From Candidatus Shapirobacteria bacterium (GTDB lineage: Bacteria > Patescibacteriota > Microgenomatia > UBA12405), in NCBI GenBank assembly GCA_028700345.1, contig JAQVSW010000003.1:1-28980 (forward strand): a stretch of DNA of 28,980 nt, written 5' to 3'. Positions 25,052-28,980 of this stretch are shown piece after piece (within the stretch, counting starts at the first letter, position 1; each line of letters opens with the position of its first letter). Under the pieces are notes generated by a model, which saw nothing but the letters and a program-made list of their open reading frames with translations, did not search any database and was not told the DNA's origin. A program made the position numbers and the translations under genes.

Positions 25052-26746
25052 ATGAAACCTAAATTATTAATTCTTAGCTCAATTTTAATATTATCAGCAC
25101 TTTTACGTCTTATTTGTCTAAATAAAATACCAGCGGGAATTAACAATGATGAACTTCATTTTGTGATGAATGCCAAATCTATATTTTATGGATATAGCAA
25201 CATTGAAGGTAATATTAATCCATTTAAATTAGGAGAACTATCAAGTCTACTATTTTCTCCAATTATTGGACCAGTTCCAAGTAATCTCTTTACAGCTAGA
25301 CTGCCATACGCTTTTATTGGTTGTCTTTCAGTGTTACAAATTTATTTATTAGTTAAAAGAATAGCAAAAAATGAAAGATTAGCTTTAGTTTCTGCTTTAA
25401 TTTTTTCCATAAACCCTTGGAGTGTATATGTAAGCCGAACTTCTTTTGATGCTCCTATTGCTATTTTCTTTTATCTTTTTAGTATAAATCTTTTGGCATC
25501 AAAGAAACCTAAATATATTTTATTATCAACACTTACAGGCCTAATGGCTTTTAATTCTTATATTGGAACAAAAATAATATATTTTCCAATTATCGCGATT
25601 GTTTCATATTTTATGTGGCACCTTAATCATAAAATAAATTCAAAGCTATATTTGTTTGCTTCATTATTTTCTTTGTTAATTACTATTAATTTTGCTTTTA
25701 AGTTATCTAGCAACTTAGTTTCAGGAAGAATAGAGGAAATTCAACATCCATTTTCTCAGTCAATTAAAGATCAGGTTAATCTTGAAAGACAGCAATCTCT
25801 CCAAGTACCAATTATTAAAGAGGTTTTGACCAATAAGTACACTATATATTTAAAAAACTTCACTCAAAAGTATCTTTATAATTTTTCAACTGATATCTTA
25901 TTTTTGGATGGCGATCATACCGCCACTGGATCTTTATGGAAACATGGATATTTTTATTACATTGACTCTATTCTAATTATTTTTGGAATTATTTATCTAT
26001 TTAACAGATATAAAAAATTATTAATCCTATTATTATCATTGATAATTCTTTCACCAATTCCAGAGGCGATTAGGATAGATACCCTTCCAGCTTATGTTTT
26101 TCATTCTTCTTTTCTTTTTCCCTTTATGTCCATATTAATTGGAGCCGGAGTTTTGTTTATATGGAGTTTAAAATCAAATTATATAGTTAGAATTATATTT
26201 ATTTTATTTTATGTCCTATGTTTTGCCAATTTTATAGATATTTACTTTTTCAAAGCCCCTATCTATCAATCAGAAGCTTTTTCTACAAGTAAGCGGGTTC
26301 TTTCAAAATATCTTAACCTTGAAAGTCAAAAAAATCGCGAAATATTTATCTTAACCAGAGAACCTGAAGTATTATTTCGCTCATTCCTTTTTTATTCTAA
26401 TTCGTATAAAAAAGATAAATATAGTTTCATTAAAAATATTTATTCAAAATCACAAGACATTTTTACTATTGAAAATGTTCACTTTACAAATAATCAACTA
26501 AATCTTCCCTTGGAAGGTATTTTTACATTAATATATGATTCAAATAATTATGTCTTTAAAGACAATAAATTAAATTTATATATAAGTAATTTAGCTGATG
26601 TTGGAAATATTTACACAATAAACAAAGGACATACTTGTCAAAATTTTACCTATTCTAAATATCCAAATAATATTCACCTCAAGGATTTAAATATTGAAAG
26701 ATTACCTGAAAAAGAATTTTGTGAAAAATATTTAAATATAAAATAA
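25052..26746 (+). CDS. GT39/ArnT-like membrane glycosyltransferase
   Basis: The protein has 564 residues. Helix 1 (about 5-18) is followed by R19, then NNDE with D33-E34, the GT-C catalytic pair. The second loop motif is less canonical (IIGPVPSNLFTARLPY), lacking a clear HPP or KAP equivalent. NPWSVYVSRTSFDAP is the conserved PMT_2/ArnT helix start. About ten helices and a soluble tail from about residue 425 follow. The tail holds cysteines at HTCQ and EFCEKY near the C-terminus that could form a disulfide. Codon use is AGA/GGA/CCA-rich, with no CTC Leu in the first 35 codons. It is the first plus-strand gene after the inverted block and couples to the next gene through TAATG. Confidence 0.83.
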   Translation: MKPKLLILSSILILSALLRLICLNKIPAGINNDELHFVMNAKSIFYGYSNIEGNINPFKLGELSSLLFSPIIGPVPSNLFTARLPYAFIGCLSVLQIYLLVKRIAKNERLALVSALIFSINPWSVYVSRTSFDAPIAIFFYLFSINLLASKKPKYILLSTLTGLMAFNSYIGTKIIYFPIIAIVSYFMWHLNHKINSKLYLFASLFSLLITINFAFKLSSNLVSGRIEEIQHPFSQSIKDQVNLERQQSLQVPIIKEVLTNKYTIYLKNFTQKYLYNFSTDILFLDGDHTATGSLWKHGYFYYIDSILIIFGIIYLFNRYKKLLILLLSLIILSPIPEAIRIDTLPAYVFHSSFLFPFMSILIGAGVLFIWSLKSNYIVRIIFILFYVLCFANFIDIYFFKAPIYQSEAFSTSKRVLSKYLNLESQKNREIFILTREPEVLFRSFLFYSNSYKKDKYSFIKNIYSKSQDIFTIENVHFTNNQLNLPLEGIFTLIYDSNNYVFKDNKLNLYISNLADVGNIYTINKGHTCQNFTYSKYPNNIHLKDLNIERLPEKEFCEKYLNIK

Positions 26747-28374
26747 TGAAAAACAAAAATATAGTTTTATTATTAATTTTAGCTCTCGCCCTCTTTCTTC
26801 GTCTCTACCATCTCAGGTCTCTACCCCCCGCTTTATTCTCAGACGAAGTTGATATCAGTTATCAAGCTCTAGTCTTCAATCAAAACCAAACAGATTATTT
26901 CGGAAATAAATATCCGTCTCATTTCCATTCTTTTGCTGATTGGCAACCTAGTCTTGGAATATATTTAACCTCATTTTTTCAAAAAATTACCAATAATTCA
27001 GATATATCCATCCTCCTACCCTCTGTTTTTTCTGGTCTTGCCTCAGTATATTTGATTTATTTAATTACAGGCTCTTTAGTACCCAGTTTTCTATTAGCCA
27101 TTTCACCTTGGGCCATACATTACAGTCGTACTGGTTATGCCACATCAGCCATGTTATTTGTAATTTTAGCCGGTATTTATTTTTGGAAAAAATATACTCA
27201 AAAATATCACCTAAGTCATTTACTCCTCTCAATCTTTTTCTTTGCTCTCTCCCCCTATTTTTACAGCACTAGTAAATTATTTTTAATTATCATTGCCTTC
27301 ATAATTTTTATAATCTGGTTTAAAAAAATAATTAAAATAAAAAGAACTCATTTAATTTTTGGAGGGATTCTGGCAATTCTTCTAATGACACCCCTCATCA
27401 ACGATACCCTCAAAGGCCAAGCTGGCTTTCGTTTTTCCTATATCAGTATCTTTTCAGACCCACAGATTTCTAAAAATATTGATTATCTCCGTTATCAAGA
27501 TATCTACACTACCCATCAAGGAGAGACGGGGGTAAAAACACCCTTATCATCTAAAATATTCCACAACAAATACGGTTTAGTCTTAAGTAAATTTATCAAT
27601 AATTACTTTTCTTCCTTTTCCACCGACTTTCTTTTTATTAGCGGCGACCAAAACCAGAGACATGGTTTTGGCAGTCATGGTCTTCTCTATTTTCTAGATT
27701 TTTTTCTAATAATTTTTGGTTTAATCAATGTTTTAAAAAATCGTCATTCAGACAAACTGGGAATTTTATTTATTTGGATTTTAGTTTTTGCCCCTATTCC
27801 TTTTGCCCTCACCAGAGATTCACTCGGCCCCCATGCCACTCGTCTCATTTTAATGCTACCTTCATTTATTTATCTATCTTATCAGGGTATTTTATATTTA
27901 AAATTTATATCTAAATGGTTTCTTCCTGCCATTGTTTCTTTATATCTAATCTCCCTGGCTTCTTTTTGGCATTATTATCAATACGATTATCCCCAGCTTT
28001 CAGCTATGTCTTGGCACGCTGGTATGAAAGAGGCAATTATTGCCACTGAAAATATCCAGCTTCCTCTCTACTTTTCCAACGCTTACGAACCATTTCTACC
28101 ATTCTTCCTTTATTACCACCCTTATCTTCCCCCCACTCCTCCAGCTGAAAATATAAAACACATAAGTACCGACTACTTTGATGGTTCAACTATTGAAGAC
28201 AAATACTTCTTTGGCAACATAAATTGGTCTGGTCTAAGTAGTCTAAACACTTCCGCCATTTTTGTTGTCCCAGGGACCGCCAACAGCGAAGTTCCAAAAG
28301 ATCTAAAATTACTTCAAAAAATAAATAAAAAATATATTAACGCTCAGGATTTTTATCTATATACCAATGAATAA
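26746..28374 (+). CDS. GT39/ArnT-like membrane glycosyltransferase
   Basis: The protein has 542 residues. Helix 1 (about 6-18) is followed by R19, then FSDEVD with D33-E34. HSFADWQPSLGIYL carries the substrate motif with W-Q-P in place of HPP. SPWAIHYSRTGYATS is the conserved helix start of ArnT/PMT_2 enzymes. GDQNQRHGFGSHGLLYF lies in the large second outer loop, and GDHTATGSLWKHGYFYY in the upstream gene is an obvious counterpart, so the two are paralogues. The soluble tail from about residue 430 is short. Unlike its neighbour it uses CTC, CCC and GCC codons freely, like the first 13 kb of the window. It overlaps the next gene by 8 nt. Confidence 0.87.
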   Translation: MKNKNIVLLLILALALFLRLYHLRSLPPALFSDEVDISYQALVFNQNQTDYFGNKYPSHFHSFADWQPSLGIYLTSFFQKITNNSDISILLPSVFSGLASVYLIYLITGSLVPSFLLAISPWAIHYSRTGYATSAMLFVILAGIYFWKKYTQKYHLSHLLLSIFFFALSPYFYSTSKLFLIIIAFIIFIIWFKKIIKIKRTHLIFGGILAILLMTPLINDTLKGQAGFRFSYISIFSDPQISKNIDYLRYQDIYTTHQGETGVKTPLSSKIFHNKYGLVLSKFINNYFSSFSTDFLFISGDQNQRHGFGSHGLLYFLDFFLIIFGLINVLKNRHSDKLGILFIWILVFAPIPFALTRDSLGPHATRLILMLPSFIYLSYQGILYLKFISKWFLPAIVSLYLISLASFWHYYQYDYPQLSAMSWHAGMKEAIIATENIQLPLYFSNAYEPFLPFFLYYHPYLPPTPPAENIKHISTDYFDGSTIEDKYFFGNINWSGLSSLNTSAIFVVPGTANSEVPKDLKLLQKINKKYINAQDFYLYTNE

Positions 28375-28980
28375 AAAAATAATTATTTTTATTCTCATTA
28401 TCATTTCTCTCTTTTCCTCCTGGCGACTACTGCGTTCTGGTTATCCTTCCATGCAAGATGATATCCAAGTCTTTCGTCTCCAGCAATTTGATCAGTGTCT
28501 CAAAGATGCTCAGATTCCCTGTCGATACATTGCCGATGGGGGACTAGGATATGGTTATCCTCTTTACAATTTTTATTCACCTTTACCCTACGCTATAGCT
28601 GAATCCTTCCATCTTCTGGGCTTTTCCTTTATTAATTCCATTAAAACTGTTTTTATTATTCCTGCCTTTTTAAGAAGCTTTGGTATGTATTTATTTTCAT
28701 CTGCCTTTTTTGGGCCACTGGGTGGACTACTTGCTGCCACTCTCTATTCTCTTGCCCCTTATCAAGCCTTAAATACATTTGTTCGTGGAGCTCTGGGAGA
28801 AGCCTGGGCCTTGTCACTTATCCCCTTAGTCTTTTGGTCTTTATATAAACATAAAACAAAACTTTCAATTTTATTTTTTAGCCTTCTCCTTTTAAGTCAC
28901 AATCTTAGCCTTATTTACATTCTTCCTCTTTTAACCATCATTTCTCTTATTACCAAAAAATTTAAATATTTTTTAAGAAC
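28367..28980 (+). CDS. PTPS_related (PF10131-type) membrane protein, 3' end outside window
   Basis: Starts with ATG at 28367, inside the last 8 bases of the upstream gene, and stays open for 204 codons to the window edge. Helix 1 (about 4-19) is followed by QDD at 30-32. Then come CLKDAQIPCRY, LGYGYPLYNFYSPLPY, FVRGALGEAW and LLSHNLSL, which match the gene at 3951 motif for motif (CLKDGQIPCRW, FGYGYPLFNFYPPLPY, FVRGAFNEAW, LLSHNPMAL). This makes a clear paralogue pair about 23 kb apart. Like that gene it is probably a GT-C-type membrane protein; the family name does not indicate pterin chemistry. The C-terminal half is not in the window. Confidence 0.82.
   Translation, partial: MNKKIIIFILIIISLFSSWRLLRSGYPSMQDDIQVFRLQQFDQCLKDAQIPCRYIADGGLGYGYPLYNFYSPLPYAIAESFHLLGFSFINSIKTVFIIPAFLRSFGMYLFSSAFFGPLGGLLAATLYSLAPYQALNTFVRGALGEAWALSLIPLVFWSLYKHKTKLSILFFSLLLLSHNLSLIYILPLLTIISLITKKFKYFLR

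Noticed and set aside
18185..25053. Near-identical 12-base direct repeat (ATANAAGCAAAT) at 18185-18196 and 25042-25053, near both ends of the inverted block
   Set aside because: It looked like a possible insertion footprint, but one match within such short, very AT-rich flanks is about what chance allows, and one copy covers a start codon.
1..28980. UGA recoded to glycine, as in some CPR lineages
   Set aside because: TGA ends several genes in ATGA or GTGA overlaps with good downstream starts, and no conserved Gly position was seen encoded by TGA.
1..28980. tRNA, rRNA, CRISPR array, riboswitch or IS element
   Set aside because: No cloverleaf with GTTCRAAYC loop, no regularly spaced repeat, no transposase motif and no long intergenic space were found on reading either strand.

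Overview
The window looks like part of a very large glycan-assembly locus from a low-GC, small-genome bacterium. The best fit is the Candidate Phyla Radiation (Patescibacteria), probably the Microgenomates/OP11 side. That placement is inference. It rests on the AT-rich sequence, the very tight gene packing (almost every junction is an overlap), the lack of strong Shine-Dalgarno sequences and the protein family mix. TGA is used as an ordinary stop and Trp is TGG, so UGA is not recoded as in Gracilibacteria or SR1. I saw no tRNA, rRNA, CRISPR array, transposase or phage gene.

The layout has six parts. (1) 1-13340, all on the plus strand: the tail of a membrane glycosyltransferase, a GT39-like enzyme, a polyprenyl-phosphate sugar synthase-type GT2 (DPM1/ALG5-like), another GT39-like enzyme, a PTPS_related (PF10131-type) membrane protein, a Wzx/MOP flippase, a large unassigned GT-C-like protein, then three GT2s, one GT4 and a fourth GT2. 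(2) 13337-17381: a YfhO-like membrane protein, a 32-codon remnant of a GT2 gene, and an unusual GT39/PMT-like enzyme. (3) 17378-18175: an intact GT2. (4) 18118-25023, on the minus strand: two GT87/Gpi18-like and two GT39-like membrane enzymes plus a small 178-residue membrane protein. (5) 25052-28374, plus strand again: two GT39/ArnT-like enzymes. (6) 28367-end: the start of a second PTPS_related protein.

A plausible joint job is as follows. The GT2 at 1740 charges undecaprenyl phosphate with a sugar. The cytoplasmic GT2 and GT4 enzymes extend a lipid-linked oligosaccharide. The MOP flippase at 5642 moves it across the membrane. The many GT-C enzymes, with catalytic acidic residues in the first outward-facing loop, then add sugars outside the membrane from lipid-phosphate donors to a glycan or to surface (S-layer-like) protein. 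The number of GT-C-like proteins (14, two of them cut by the window edges) relative to the single visible donor synthase is the striking feature. No nucleotide-sugar synthesis, polymerase (Wzy), chain-length or ABC-exporter gene is visible.

The 13.3-26.7 kb part differs in codon flavour (more AGA, GGA, CCA, TCA and ATA; few CTC or CCC), contains a broken GT2 and an inverted five-gene block, and ends in a tail-to-tail gene overlap. I read it as a rearranged or acquired mosaic inside an older plus-strand operon.
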